DNA of 16,753 nt, taken from assembly GCA_020026215.1 (NCBI GenBank), contig JAHHQT010000037.1, positions 1 through 16,753 of the forward strand, read 5' to 3'. Positions within the stretch are counted from its first letter, which is position 1. Every line of letters begins with the position of its first letter. The notes beneath the pieces are model-generated. The model searched no databases, had not been told where the DNA came from, and saw only the letters and a program-made list of their open reading frames with translations. A program made the position numbers and the translations under genes. Of this stretch, positions 6,278 through 14,636 are shown piece after piece. Source of the DNA: Muribaculaceae bacterium (lineage in GTDB: Bacteria > Bacteroidota > Bacteroidia > Bacteroidales > Muribaculaceae).

Positions 6278-7565
6278 ATGGAAAAACTAATGCAATACAT
6301 TTGGGAATACCGTCTATGGAATCCCGCCGAAATACTGACCAATGACGGACGAAAGGTCCGAATCATCGATCCCGGAAGAAGAAACGATGATGCCGGTCCC
6401 GATTTTTTCAACGCAAAAATCGAGATTGACGGTTTCATGTGGGCAGGAAATATAGAAATCCACTATCGCGCATCAGATTGGAAACGCCACGGACACGACT
6501 CCGAACAAATCCTACGACTCCGTAATTCTTCATGTAGTGGACAAGGACGACGCACCAGTCTATCGCACCAACGGCGAACGCATCCCACAAATCGTGATGC
6601 ACTGTTCACCGAAATTCAACGAGAAATACAGCGAATTAGTCAATGCCAAGGTAGAAATCCCCTGCAAAATGCAAATCGCACAACTTAACGACCTTGAACG
6701 TGCCGAATGGTTACAGTCCATGGCTTTCGAAAGGTTGAGCGACAAGAGCCACCGCATCAAGTCCATTCTCGACATCAACCGTGGAGATTGGGAAGAAGCC
6801 TGCTACATCATCTTTGCACGTACCCTCGGTTTCGGGGTCAACAACGATGCCTTCGAGCTCCTTGCCAAGAGTCTGCCGTTGAACTTGCTCCACAAACATT
6901 GCGACTCCCTATTGCAACTTGAGGCGTTTTTCTTCGGGCAGGCAGGAATGCTCAACGAGCCACGCTATGCAGGAGACCATTACTACGACCAACTTTGCCG
7001 CGAATATAACTTTCTCAAGAACAAGTTTTCTTTGCGCCAACCCGAGGGCATGATTTGGAAAACCCTGCGTATGCGACCTCAGAACTTCCCATGCCGAAGA
7101 ATTGCCGCCCTGGCGCACTATGTCTATAACGGATTCCGACTGATGGCGGATATTCTCGAAGCCAAAGGCGACTACGACCGCCTTGTGGAGCTCTTCCAAA
7201 TCCAACTTTCAGGCTATTGGAACACCCACTATTCCTTCTCTCACGAATCACCACGGGGAACCAACGCATTGGGCCCGAAATCCATTGACATTCTGCTCAT
7301 CAACGTCGTTGCTCCGCTCTATTACCTTTACGGCGAAACCACCGACAACTACGACATGGTGGAATACGCCACTTCCCTGCTCGAACTCCTCAAGCCCGAG
7401 CGCAACCGCTGCACCCTCCTTTTCACCAACGCAGGGCTCAAAGTGGAAAATGCGCTTGACTCACAGGCAGTAGTACATATTTACAAGCAATATTGCCAAC
7501 AACGCAAATGCCTTTATTGTCATGTCGGGCACAAATTGTTGAGCGTTGCCGCATCAGAAACATAA
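6278..7565 (+). pseudogene. DUF2851 family protein, interrupted by a +1 frameshift
   Basis: DUF2851 proteins are cytosolic proteins of unknown function, common in Bacteroidota and normally a little over 400 residues long. The first part (6278-6511) reads MEKLMQYIWEYRLWN, then IDPGRRNDDAGPDFFNAKI and GNIEIHYRASDWKRHGHDSEQI. The expected continuation, YDSVILHVVDKDDAPVYRTNGE, is in another frame from 6513. Dropping one C at 6511-6512 restores a single 428-codon frame with normal family spacing. In the present frame the first part runs only to a stop at 6688. Everything after the shift looks well conserved, so the lesion is recent, a sequencing error, or a true recoding site. A nine-base direct repeat (ACGACTCCG, 6495-6503 and 6514-6522) brackets it. 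The gene has its own promoter and no obvious operon partner. The family call is by recalled motif. Confidence 0.8.
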
Positions 7566-7611
7566 AACAAAAAATAATCAATATAAACCGAGGTTTATTG
7601 AAAAAAAGACC

Positions 7612-7619
7612 TACATTTG
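7612..7619 (+). promoter_or_regulatory. -7 box of the korAB promoter
   Basis: TACATTTG fits TAnnTTTG. No TTTG or TTG is found at 17-22 bases upstream; the nearest TTG, at 7598-7600, is too close. The leader to the ATG at 7689 would be about 65 bases. The box covers a TTG at 7617 that would otherwise extend korA, so that longer start is unlikely. Confidence 0.55.
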
Positions 7620-7688
7620 TATATTGATTACAAAACAGAGCATAAAACACTCTTTATACTCAGAATCGACTTAAAATCTTATATTACT

Positions 7689-9533
7689 ATGTTAGAAAAA
7701 ACTAATGTAAAAACATTGGAAAATGTAGTAGTTCGCTTTTCCGGTGACTCCGGAGACGGTATGCAGTTAGCGGGCAACATCTTCTCTAATGTTTCATCTC
7801 AAATCGGAGACCAAATCTCTACATTCCCGGACTATCCGGCAGAAATTCGTGCTCCGCAAGGTACTCTTTCAGGTGTTTCCGGATTCCAAGTTCACATTGG
7901 TAAGGGAGTACACACTCCGGGGGATAAGGCAGACGTATTGGTTGCCATGAACCCTGCTGCTTTGAAACGTCACGCTTGTTTCTTGAAAAAGGGCGGTGTA
8001 GCAATCGTTGATATTGACTGCTTCAAAGAAAGTGACCTTAAGAAAGCATTGTACGAAACACTCGAACCATTCAAAGAAATCAATTTAGATGCCCAAGTTG
8101 TTGAAGTTCCTATTTCATCTATGGTGAAATCAGCATTGGCAGATTCAGGCTTGGATATAAAATCTATAATGCGTTGTAAGAATATGTTTGCATTAGGATT
8201 GGTATGTTGGTTGTTCGACCGTCCAATCGACGCTGCAAAACACTTCTTGCACAACAAATTCGCCAAGAAAGAAGCCATCTACCAAGCTAACGCAAAAGTT
8301 ATGCAGGCAGGTTACGACTACGGACACAACATCCACGCTTCTGTATCAACTTACCGCATCGAAACCAGCAATCCTCGTCACGGTATCTATACTGAAGTGA
8401 ACGGTAACAAGGCTACTGCTTGGGGACTTATCTATGCTTCTGAAAAGAGCGGACGCAAATTGTTCTTGGGTAGCTACCCTATCACTCCTGCCACAGACAT
8501 TCTTCACGAATTGGCAAAACGCAAGGACTTGGGTGTAAAAGCATGTCAAATGGAAGATGAAATTGCAGGTGTATGTTCTGCAATCGGTGCTTCTTTCGCA
8601 GGCAACTTGGCAGTTACATCAACTTCAGGTCCTGGTTTGGCATTGAAGGGCGAAGCATTGGGTTTGGCTGTTATGGCTGAACTTCCATTGGTGCTTATCG
8701 ACGTTCAACGTGGTGGTCCATCAACAGGTCTTCCTACAAAAACTGAACAAACCGACCTTCGTCAAGCACTTTACGGACGTAACGGTGAATGTCCATTGGT
8801 TGTAGTTGCTGCTGCATCTCCAACAGACTGTTTCCACATGGCATTCGAAGCATCAAGAATTGCTATCGAGCACATGACTCCGGTCATCTTGCTTTCTGAT
8901 GCCTTCATCGGCAATGGTTCTTCTGCATTCCGCGTGCCTGAAGACGGAGAATATCCAGATATCAAACCTCGCTTCGTTCCTGCTGACAAGGTAGAAGGAT
9001 GGCATCCATACGACCGCGACGAAGAAACCAAAGCCCGCTACTGGGCAATTCCTGGACAAGAAGGCTTGACTCACCGTCTTGGCGGTTTGGAAAAAGACTC
9101 TGTTACAGGTGCCATTTCCAACGACCCTGCCAACCACGAAAAGATGGTTCGCTTGCGTCAGGAAAAAGTGGACCGCGTGGCATTCGACATTCCAGAATTG
9201 GATGTTTACGGTGACCAAGATGCCGACACAATCGTTTTGGGTTGGGGTGGTACTTACGGACACATCCACGAAGCCATCGACTCACTTCGCGCATCAGGCA
9301 AGAAAGTGGCTGCTGCTCACTTCCGTTATATCCAACCACTTCCAAAGAATACAGAAGAAGTGCTTAATCGCTACAAGAATGTGATTGTAGCAGAATTGAA
9401 CCTTGGTCAATTTGCTGACTACTTGCAAGCAAAATATCCGGGTAGATACATTCACAGAATTAACAAGATTCAAGGTCAACCGTTCATGGTTTCTGAACTT
9501 ATTGACGGTATTAATAAAATTATGGAGGGATAA
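7689..9533 (+). CDS. korA: 2-oxoacid:ferredoxin oxidoreductase, alpha subunit with fused gamma domain (2-oxoglutarate synthase type)
   Basis: With KorB this subunit forms a thiamine-pyrophosphate enzyme that oxidatively decarboxylates a 2-oxoacid, probably 2-oxoglutarate, to the acyl-CoA while reducing ferredoxin; it can also run reductively. The N-terminal gamma domain (about 12-195) begins with RFSGDSGDGMQLAGNIF (16-32). The pyrimidine-binding domain follows, with GSYPITPATD (261-270), MEDEIAG (288-294), TSTSGPGLALK (310-320) and DVQRGGPSTGLPTKTEQ (338-354). The 614 residues from the ATG at 7689 match the usual length of the fused form. I chose this ATG over a TTG at 7617 because the latter lies within the promoter box. 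korB starts three bases after the stop. The exact 2-oxoacid cannot be fixed from sequence; 2-oxoglutarate is the family-based assignment. Confidence 0.92.
   Translation: MLEKTNVKTLENVVVRFSGDSGDGMQLAGNIFSNVSSQIGDQISTFPDYPAEIRAPQGTLSGVSGFQVHIGKGVHTPGDKADVLVAMNPAALKRHACFLKKGGVAIVDIDCFKESDLKKALYETLEPFKEINLDAQVVEVPISSMVKSALADSGLDIKSIMRCKNMFALGLVCWLFDRPIDAAKHFLHNKFAKKEAIYQANAKVMQAGYDYGHNIHASVSTYRIETSNPRHGIYTEVNGNKATAWGLIYASEKSGRKLFLGSYPITPATDILHELAKRKDLGVKACQMEDEIAGVCSAIGASFAGNLAVTSTSGPGLALKGEALGLAVMAELPLVLIDVQRGGPSTGLPTKTEQTDLRQALYGRNGECPLVVVAAASPTDCFHMAFEASRIAIEHMTPVILLSDAFIGNGSSAFRVPEDGEYPDIKPRFVPADKVEGWHPYDRDEETKARYWAIPGQEGLTHRLGGLEKDSVTGAISNDPANHEKMVRLRQEKVDRVAFDIPELDVYGDQDADTIVLGWGGTYGHIHEAIDSLRASGKKVAAAHFRYIQPLPKNTEEVLNRYKNVIVAELNLGQFADYLQAKYPGRYIHRINKIQGQPFMVSELIDGINKIMEG
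9524..9529 (+). promoter_or_regulatory. Shine-Dalgarno sequence of korB
   Basis: GGAGGG lies seven bases before the korB ATG at 9537 and inside the 3' end of korA. Strong Shine-Dalgarno sequences are scarce elsewhere in this window, so this one probably helps match KorB output to KorA. Confidence 0.65.
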
Positions 9534-9536
9534 GCT

Positions 9537-10553
9537 ATGGAAGAAAAAATATATAAAGCCTCAGATTTTAAAAGTGACCAATACGTACGCTGGTGTCCGG
9601 GTTGCGGTGACCACGCTATTTTGAGTATTCTTCACAAAGCTATGGCAGAACTTGGCATAGCACCTCATAAAACTGCTGTTATTTCCGGTATCGGTTGTAG
9701 CTCTCGTTTGCCTTACTACATGAATACTTATGGTTTCCATACTATTCACGGACGTGCAGCTGCCATTTCAACCGGTTTCAAAGTTGCTGCCGATCCAGAT
9801 ATCATGGTTTGGCAAATTTCAGGCGATGGTGACGGTCTTGCCATCGGTGGTAACCACTTCATCCACGCCATCAGAAGAAACGTAAACATCAACACAATAC
9901 TTTTCAACAACCGTATCTATGGTTTGACAAAAGGTCAATATTCACCGACATCAGAACGTGGATTCGTTTCTAAATCATCTCCTTACGGAACAACAGAAGA
10001 TCCGTTCATCCCTGCTGAATTGGTATTCGGTGCAAGAGGAACATTCTTCGGACGTGGTATGGACGTTGAATTGAAAATCTCACAAGAAGTCATGGTAGCT
10101 GCTGCCCGCCACAAAGGTGCATCTGTAGTGGAAATGCTTCAAAACTGTATGATTTTCAACATGGGTATCCACAACTTCGTTACAGATAAGGCTACTCGTG
10201 CCGACAGAACTATCCACTTGGTACACGGTGAAAAGATGTTGTTCGGTAAGAACAAGGAAAAAGGTATCGTTCAAGACGGATTCGGCTTGAAAGCAGTTGT
10301 TATCGGTGAAGACGGATACACAATCGACGACGTTTTGGTACACGATGCACACTGCAAGTCCAACTTCCTACACCAACAACTGGCAATGATGGACGGACAC
10401 GAATTGCCTATGGCTATCGGTGTCATCCGCGATGTTGAAGCTCCGGTTTATGATGAAGAAGTTAATAAACAAACTGAAGAAGTCAGTGCTAAAAAACCGT
10501 ATAATTCACTTCGTGAAATGATTCTCGCAGGAGAAACATGGGAAGTAAGATAA
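9537..10553 (+). CDS. korB: 2-oxoacid:ferredoxin oxidoreductase, beta subunit (thiamine-pyrophosphate binding)
   Basis: This is the catalytic thiamine-pyrophosphate subunit partnering KorA. The 338 residues include RWCPGCGDH (18-26), GIGCSSRLPYY (51-61), the TPP/Mg motif GDGDGLAIGGNH (96-107) and FNNRIYGLTKGQYSPTS (123-139). CPGCGDH is the family's N-terminal block. The two-subunit enzyme lacks the ferredoxin-like domain of the larger pyruvate:ferredoxin oxidoreductases, so reduced ferredoxin must be supplied by a separate protein not seen in this window. The gene is translationally close to korA and ends 19 bases before a strong bidirectional terminator. Confidence 0.93.
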   Translation: MEEKIYKASDFKSDQYVRWCPGCGDHAILSILHKAMAELGIAPHKTAVISGIGCSSRLPYYMNTYGFHTIHGRAAAISTGFKVAADPDIMVWQISGDGDGLAIGGNHFIHAIRRNVNINTILFNNRIYGLTKGQYSPTSERGFVSKSSPYGTTEDPFIPAELVFGARGTFFGRGMDVELKISQEVMVAAARHKGASVVEMLQNCMIFNMGIHNFVTDKATRADRTIHLVHGEKMLFGKNKEKGIVQDGFGLKAVVIGEDGYTIDDVLVHDAHCKSNFLHQQLAMMDGHELPMAIGVIRDVEAPVYDEEVNKQTEEVSAKKPYNSLREMILAGETWEVR

Positions 10554-10572
10554 ATATAGTTAAAGCATAATA

Positions 10573-10613
10573 AAAAGGACCACAATCACACGATTGCGGT
10601 CCTTTTCTTTTTT
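10573..10613. terminator. bidirectional terminator between korB and the AraC-type regulator gene
   Basis: A 15-bp stem with one imperfect pair (10573-10587 with 10592-10606) closes a four-base loop, with T-rich runs on both sides. The imperfect position is A-C on the plus strand and G-U on the minus strand. It serves the convergent korAB and minus-strand regulator transcripts. Confidence 0.9.
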
Positions 10614-10626
10614 ATAAAACTCTACT

Positions 10627-11553
10627 CTATTGACATTTTTTGTATTCACTCGGAGTCATGCCGGTGTGATGTTTAAAATATTTTCCAAAGAAAGACTGGT
10701 TAGGGAAGTTCAGACTATAGGCAATTTCCTGAACATTCATAGTCGAATATTTCAACAGGTTCTTGGCCTCAAGAATCACATAATGGTTAATCCATTCCGC
10801 AGCCGTCTGACCGCTCGAACGTTTAATCAAAGTTGTAAAATACTTGGGCGACAAGTGCATCTTGTCTGCATAGAAACCCACAGAGCGCTCTTGTTTGAAA
10901 TGTTGCCCCAGAAGCAACATAAATTCCTTGAAATAGCCGGCATTGCGGTCAAACATTTCCTTGTTGACCGAACGTTCCTTCACGTTCAAGTCAATGGCAC
11001 GACCAACTTTAAAGAACAAGGCGCCAATCAGACAACGAAGAATCTCATCAGAAGCAGAATCACGTTCATTATTCTTGATTTCTGCGGAAAGACTCTTTTC
11101 GATGTCAAGCATTTCATTAAACGCATTCTCCGTCAATTTCATACATTGCGTATTCTTCATGTCAATGAGCTTTTGGGTAATCGGTTTGATGTCCAGACTC
11201 ATTTCACGGATAAATGCCAAATCAAGTACACAAATGCTCACCTTGCAGTTGTCGGCATCGTGGGGATACATAATTTGACTTGGGAAATTGATATATAAAT
11301 CGTTTTCTGAAAGAGAGAATTCACGTGAGTTAGTAGTGATGCTCACACTTCCCGAATTACATAGAATAATCACGAAAGCATCCAAGCTAAAAGGGTGTTT
11401 CAAATACTGTTCACTCGTTTTCTTTTTGCGCGAACTCCTTTTACCGACCAGACAGCCTGGAATGTATGCATCGCCTTCCTCCTTGTTGAAAATAGAAATG
11501 ACTTTATCTATAGATAAGCGAGGAATTTCTTTAATAATTGAATTCATTTTCAC
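10627..11553 (-). CDS. AraC-family transcriptional regulator
   Basis: This 308-residue DNA-binding protein has an N-terminal sensor-like region (about 1-200) of the cupin-type AraC fold and a C-terminal double helix-turn-helix. The first helix-turn-helix is around 222-245 (SVGFYADKMHLSPKYFTTLIK). The second is around 273-293 (NVQEIAYSLNFPNQSFFGKYF), ending in the family signature HHTGMTPSEYKK. The N-terminal part has a lysine/arginine patch (SRKKK, about 41-45), and the ligand is unknown. The gene is transcribed alone towards korAB and ends at the shared terminator, so its target is not evident from context. The start at 11553 is supported by a -7 box 19 bases upstream; a second ATG two codons in is equally possible. 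Confidence 0.9.
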   Translation of the reverse strand: MKMNSIIKEIPRLSIDKVISIFNKEEGDAYIPGCLVGKRSSRKKKTSEQYLKHPFSLDAFVIILCNSGSVSITTNSREFSLSENDLYINFPSQIMYPHDADNCKVSICVLDLAFIREMSLDIKPITQKLIDMKNTQCMKLTENAFNEMLDIEKSLSAEIKNNERDSASDEILRCLIGALFFKVGRAIDLNVKERSVNKEMFDRNAGYFKEFMLLLGQHFKQERSVGFYADKMHLSPKYFTTLIKRSSGQTAAEWINHYVILEAKNLLKYSTMNVQEIAYSLNFPNQSFFGKYFKHHTGMTPSEYKKCQ

Positions 11554-11571
11554 ATGGCTTAATATAACTCA

Positions 11572-11579
11572 CAAATATA
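11572..11579 (-). promoter_or_regulatory. -7 box of the 10627-11553 regulator gene
   Basis: TATATTTG on the minus strand fits TAnnTTTG. I see no clear -33 TTTG at the normal distance. The upstream 60 bases are very A/T-rich. Confidence 0.5.
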
Positions 11580-11677
11580 TTGATTAAATTCTAATAACTA
11601 TACCTTTAGTTGGATTGTTGTACTATTAGTTAGTTTTTTTTAACGATAAGAGCAAATATTTTTCTTTTTTTCGTTTC

Positions 11678-11693
11678 ACCTACGGCGGTAGGT
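11678..11693. other. GC-rich hairpin after the 188-residue gene
   Basis: ACCTAC and GTAGGT form a six-base-pair stem with a four-base GGCG loop, seven bases past the stop of the gene at 11701-12267. Neither strand has a T-tract directly after the stem, so it is not a standard intrinsic terminator. It stands out in an otherwise A/T-rich gap and may stabilise the 3' end of that transcript. Confidence 0.4.
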
Positions 11694-11700
11694 AGGGGGA

Positions 11701-12267
11701 TTAATCGGCAAATTTCATGAAATAATCCCATAGCACAGGCGCAAATTCAAAGGTATCCATATCCCTGCGACACACGGCAAGCAACCGCTCAACTTTGGTC
11801 GTCACCCCTTCCTTGACGGAATAGACATGCAGGCATCGGTGCCCTTCCACGCAGACAGGATGCAACGCCCCTGCGCGGGTCCATTCCGATTCCTGCAACT
11901 TAGCCAAACGGCTGTCGGCCTTTGCAAACTCTGTCACACTCCGTTCCCATGAGGTCAATTTCAGCTCCAGCACCCTCACGCACGCTTCAGACAGCACAAC
12001 CTTTGCCGACGAATCCGCATTGACCGACAAGACACAGTCTTCCGCCACATCATAGACAGGCAGGAATTCCACAGGAGCCTCAACGAGCAGACGTTCATAA
12101 ATGTCGTTCAACTTTTTCAACAGTACAGCATCCAAGTCAATGCCGTCTTCGCGCTCCACAATACAGTCTCGGTGATAATTCACCATTTGAGTCCTCAACT
12201 TCCACTCATTCAGCATTTCCTTGGAAGTATAGACCAGCATTCTTCCGTTTTGTTCCGATTTAAGCAT
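11701..12267 (-). CDS. hypothetical protein, 188 residues
   Basis: I do not recognise this family. The protein appears soluble: no signal peptide and no membrane segment. It is charged and mostly helical in appearance in its N-terminal half (about 1-60). It contains six cysteines, including a pair in HPVCVEGHRC (about 137-146) next to two histidines, which could be a metal site but does not match a known motif. The C-terminus, LWDYFMKFAD, is aromatic. It has its own promoter and is separated from upp by the upp terminator, so it is monocistronic. The frame is long and has a good promoter, which supports a real gene. The start at 12267 could instead be the ATG nine codons later. Confidence 0.75.
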   Translation of the reverse strand: MLKSEQNGRMLVYTSKEMLNEWKLRTQMVNYHRDCIVEREDGIDLDAVLLKKLNDIYERLLVEAPVEFLPVYDVAEDCVLSVNADSSAKVVLSEACVRVLELKLTSWERSVTEFAKADSRLAKLQESEWTRAGALHPVCVEGHRCLHVYSVKEGVTTKVERLLAVCRRDMDTFEFAPVLWDYFMKFAD

Positions 12268-12280
12268 AGTGTTTTTTCAG

Positions 12281-12309
12281 CAAAAATAGACAGACACAGT
12301 TTCTGCAAA
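12281..12309 (-). promoter_or_regulatory. promoter of the 188-residue hypothetical gene
   Basis: On the minus strand TTTG (12309-12306) and TATTTTTG (12288-12281) are 17 bases apart and match the Bacteroidota pattern. The ATG follows 13 bases after the -7 box, so the leader is very short. Confidence 0.6.
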
Positions 12310-12331
12310 AGACAAAAAGGAGAACCCCTTA

Positions 12332-12372
12332 GAAAACAACAAAGACCGCTTCTTCGAATAGAAACGGTCTTT
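12332..12372 (-). terminator. terminator of the HAD-ribF-upp operon
   Basis: On the minus strand AAAGACCG (12372-12365) pairs with CGGTCTTT (12348-12341). The inner stem extends by a G-U and four more pairs, and GTTGTTTTC follows. It begins 24 bases after the upp stop codon. Confidence 0.8.
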
Positions 12373-12396
12373 ACGTTATGTGGATAAAGGGAAATA

Positions 12397-13050
12397 CTAT
12401 CCTTCTTTTTCACCGAAAGCCAAATCACCGGCATCGCCCAAACCAGGAACGATGTATTTGTGTTCGTTGATGACATCATCGATGGCAGCCACCCAAAGAG
12501 TTGTATCTTCCGGGAACTTTTCCTTGATTAATTCGATGGCTTGTCTTGAAGCGATGACAGATACAAGATGAATCTTCTTAGGAGTACCTTTTGTCAAAAG
12601 GGCTTCATACGCCAATTCCATAGATGCGCCAGTAGCCAACATCGGGTCAGCAAGAATCAAAGTCTTGCCTTCAATGATAGGAGCGGCGATGTATTCAATA
12701 TGGATCTTGAAATTCTCTTCGCTGATGTATTTTCTATAAGCAGAAACGAATGCATTTTCAGCGTGGTCGAAAAATTCATGCAAACCCTGGTGCAAAGGAA
12801 GACCGGCACGCAAGATAGTAGCTAAAACCAAGTCTTCAGCAACCACATTGCTTTGTGCTGTACCGAGGCAAGTTTTAGTGTCCTTCACTTTATAGTCAAG
12901 AGTTTTTGAGATTTCGTAAGCGGCAATTTCCCCAATTCTCTTGATATTGGTGCGGAAACGCATCATATCCTTTTGGATATTTTCGTCACGCAACTCCATC
13001 ATGTATTGATTCACCAATGAGCGTTGCTCTGCAAAATTTATGATTTTCAT
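12397..13050 (-). CDS. upp: uracil phosphoribosyltransferase
   Basis: This cytosolic salvage enzyme makes UMP from uracil and PRPP. The 217-residue protein has ATILRAGLPLHQG (77-89), the PRPP-binding motif LADPMLATGAS (133-143), and the C-terminal uracil-binding segment VPGLGDAGDLAFG (about 202-214). Length and motifs fit the family. The ATG lies two bases after the ribF stop (TAGATATG on the coding strand), so it is probably translationally coupled. It is the last gene of the HAD-ribF-upp unit. No pyrimidine-responsive leader is visible. Confidence 0.96.
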   Translation of the reverse strand: MKIINFAEQRSLVNQYMMELRDENIQKDMMRFRTNIKRIGEIAAYEISKTLDYKVKDTKTCLGTAQSNVVAEDLVLATILRAGLPLHQGLHEFFDHAENAFVSAYRKYISEENFKIHIEYIAAPIIEGKTLILADPMLATGASMELAYEALLTKGTPKKIHLVSVIASRQAIELIKEKFPEDTTLWVAAIDDVINEHKYIVPGLGDAGDLAFGEKEG

Positions 13051-13052
13051 AT

Positions 13053-13976
13053 CTATATATCTTTTAAAATTTTTATTGCATTGTTTTTATCGATGGTCAG
13101 CTGTGCTTTCAGTTCTTCAAGACCATTCATCTTGCGTTCGTCACGGAGTTTCGCAATGACAGCCACTTCGATAGCGTGTCCGTAAATGTCCTCGTTGAAA
13201 TCAAAGATATTCACTTCCACTGACTTTCTGCCGGAATTGTCCACCGTAGGACGCACACCGATGTTCAGCATTCCTCCATAGGTTTTACCATCCACTTTCA
13301 CCTTAGCAGCATAGACACCATTTGACGGAACGATTATCGTCTTGTCGAAAATTTCGATATTTGCTGTTGGGAAATTGATTTTTCGTCCGTTTTGCTGACC
13401 GTGAACCACCTCGCCTGCAAACTTGAACGGCTTCGACAAGCGTTCGGCAGCCTTGGCGACTTCACCGTTTTCAATCAGCTTACGGATGACCGACGAACTG
13501 ATATGTCCTAATTCACAATCCAGTTCAGGAGTCTGCATCACCTCAACGCCAATTTCTTCACCGATACGCTGATAGTCAGGAAAAGACAAGTTCCTGTCAT
13601 GTCCAAAATGATGGTCATAGCCCACAATCAACAGCTTCACACAGAACTGCTTTTTGATGAATTGCAAGAACTCACGTGTAGAAAGTTTGGCAAGTTCCAT
13701 CGTAAAATCAAGCACAATGGTATAGTCAATCCCGGTTTCCGACAACGACTGTAACTTCTCCTCCAAAGTCATCAGCATCTTCAAGTCACCGTTCGGGTGA
13801 AGCACATGCTGCGGATGTTGGGAGAACGTGATGACTCCGCTTTTCAATCCGCGTGCAGCAGCCAATTCTTTCAAGTACGAAAGGACACAACGATGTCCCA
13901 AGTGCACACCATCAAACATTCCTATTGTAGCGGCAATGCCTGTTTCTATACAATTATCAGTAGTTATGGTCTGCAT
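13053..13976 (-). CDS. ribF: bifunctional riboflavin kinase/FAD synthetase
   Basis: The enzyme phosphorylates riboflavin to FMN and adenylylates FMN to FAD. The N-terminal adenylyltransferase domain (about 1-180) has GMFDGVHLGH (19-28), GYDHHFGHDR (119-128) and ISSSVIRK (159-166). The C-terminal flavokinase domain (about 185-307) has NFPTAN (201-206), GVYAAKV and VEVNIFDFNEDIYG (263-276 region). The 307 residues are typical of bacterial RibF. It lies between a HAD phosphatase gene (9-base gap) and upp (2-base gap). Flavin supply is relevant to the flavodiiron protein elsewhere in the window, but that link is general rather than shown by the layout. Confidence 0.96.
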   Translation of the reverse strand: MQTITTDNCIETGIAATIGMFDGVHLGHRCVLSYLKELAAARGLKSGVITFSQHPQHVLHPNGDLKMLMTLEEKLQSLSETGIDYTIVLDFTMELAKLSTREFLQFIKKQFCVKLLIVGYDHHFGHDRNLSFPDYQRIGEEIGVEVMQTPELDCELGHISSSVIRKLIENGEVAKAAERLSKPFKFAGEVVHGQQNGRKINFPTANIEIFDKTIIVPSNGVYAAKVKVDGKTYGGMLNIGVRPTVDNSGRKSVEVNIFDFNEDIYGHAIEVAVIAKLRDERKMNGLEELKAQLTIDKNNAIKILKDI

Positions 13977-13985
13977 GCTATTTCC

Positions 13986-14615
13986 CTATTCTTTAAAAGC
14001 ATCGATAAATTCTGTTCCGGGTTCAACCAACCATGTATGGAATCCCATTTCCTCGGCGGCATCCAGATTCTTCTGCGAATCGTCGAAAAACAAAGTTTCT
14101 TCCGCCTTGATATTGAATTTCTTCAACAGATTGACAAAAATCTGTCGGTCAGGTTTTGCACAGCCTTCTTCATACGAAACACAGATACCGTCGAAGTAAT
14201 CCTTCACCGACTTACCATCCTGCTCGAATTCTTCCTTGATTCTACTGTCAAACATGATGGCGTTCGTATTCGAAAGCATATATATCTTGTAGTCCTTTCT
14301 CAATTCTTCAAGCTGATGAAGACGAGCTAAAGGAATACCAATCAAAAATTCATTGAAAGCCGAATCAATGACCTCGTCATCGATATGTTTCCCTATTTTA
14401 TTACAAATTTCTTTTCTGAATTCTGCCGGAGACAACTTACCTTCCTCCAACATCAAGAATGGGCCGGACTGGCAATAAAGCCCCAATAGCTCCTCGGCCT
14501 CTTTCAAACCTAATTTCTGTAAGGCAACTACGCAATTTTCCCGACGAAGATTCATGATGACACCACCAAGGTCGAAAAGCAAATTGCGTACACCATTTTG
14601 TTTTAATCTATTCAT
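13986..14615 (-). CDS. HAD-family hydrolase (subfamily IA-like phosphatase)
   Basis: The protein is a haloacid dehalogenase-superfamily phosphatase of about 209 residues. Motif I is FDLGGV with nucleophile D15, motif II is MLSNTN, motif III has the lysine in CAKPDRQIF, and motif IV is FFDDSQKNLDAA. The second aspartate of the usual DxD is a glycine (DLG), as in YihX-type enzymes, so catalysis may lack the standard general acid or use another group. The substrate is unknown. FMN or a related phosphate is possible given ribF next to it, but that is a guess. I start at the ATG at 14615, because an in-frame TTG at 14639 overlaps the promoter -7 box. It is the first gene of a three-gene operon. 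Confidence 0.88.
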   Translation of the reverse strand: MNRLKQNGVRNLLFDLGGVIMNLRRENCVVALQKLGLKEAEELLGLYCQSGPFLMLEEGKLSPAEFRKEICNKIGKHIDDEVIDSAFNEFLIGIPLARLHQLEELRKDYKIYMLSNTNAIMFDSRIKEEFEQDGKSVKDYFDGICVSYEEGCAKPDRQIFVNLLKKFNIKAEETLFFDDSQKNLDAAEEMGFHTWLVEPGTEFIDAFKE

Positions 14616-14636
14616 TTGAATATGGTTAAATTTTTG

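Noticed and set aside
7617..7688. TTG start extending KorA by 24 residues
   Set aside because: It lies within the TACATTTG promoter box, and the added residues are not like the family N-terminus.
10630..11298. Plus-strand 222-codon open frame opposite the regulator gene
   Set aside because: The AraC double helix-turn-helix on the minus strand is unmistakable; the plus frame is its shadow and begins within the terminator region.
13797..14330. Plus-strand 177-codon open frame opposite ribF and the HAD gene
   Set aside because: It is antisense to two well-supported genes, spans their junction and shows no domain features.
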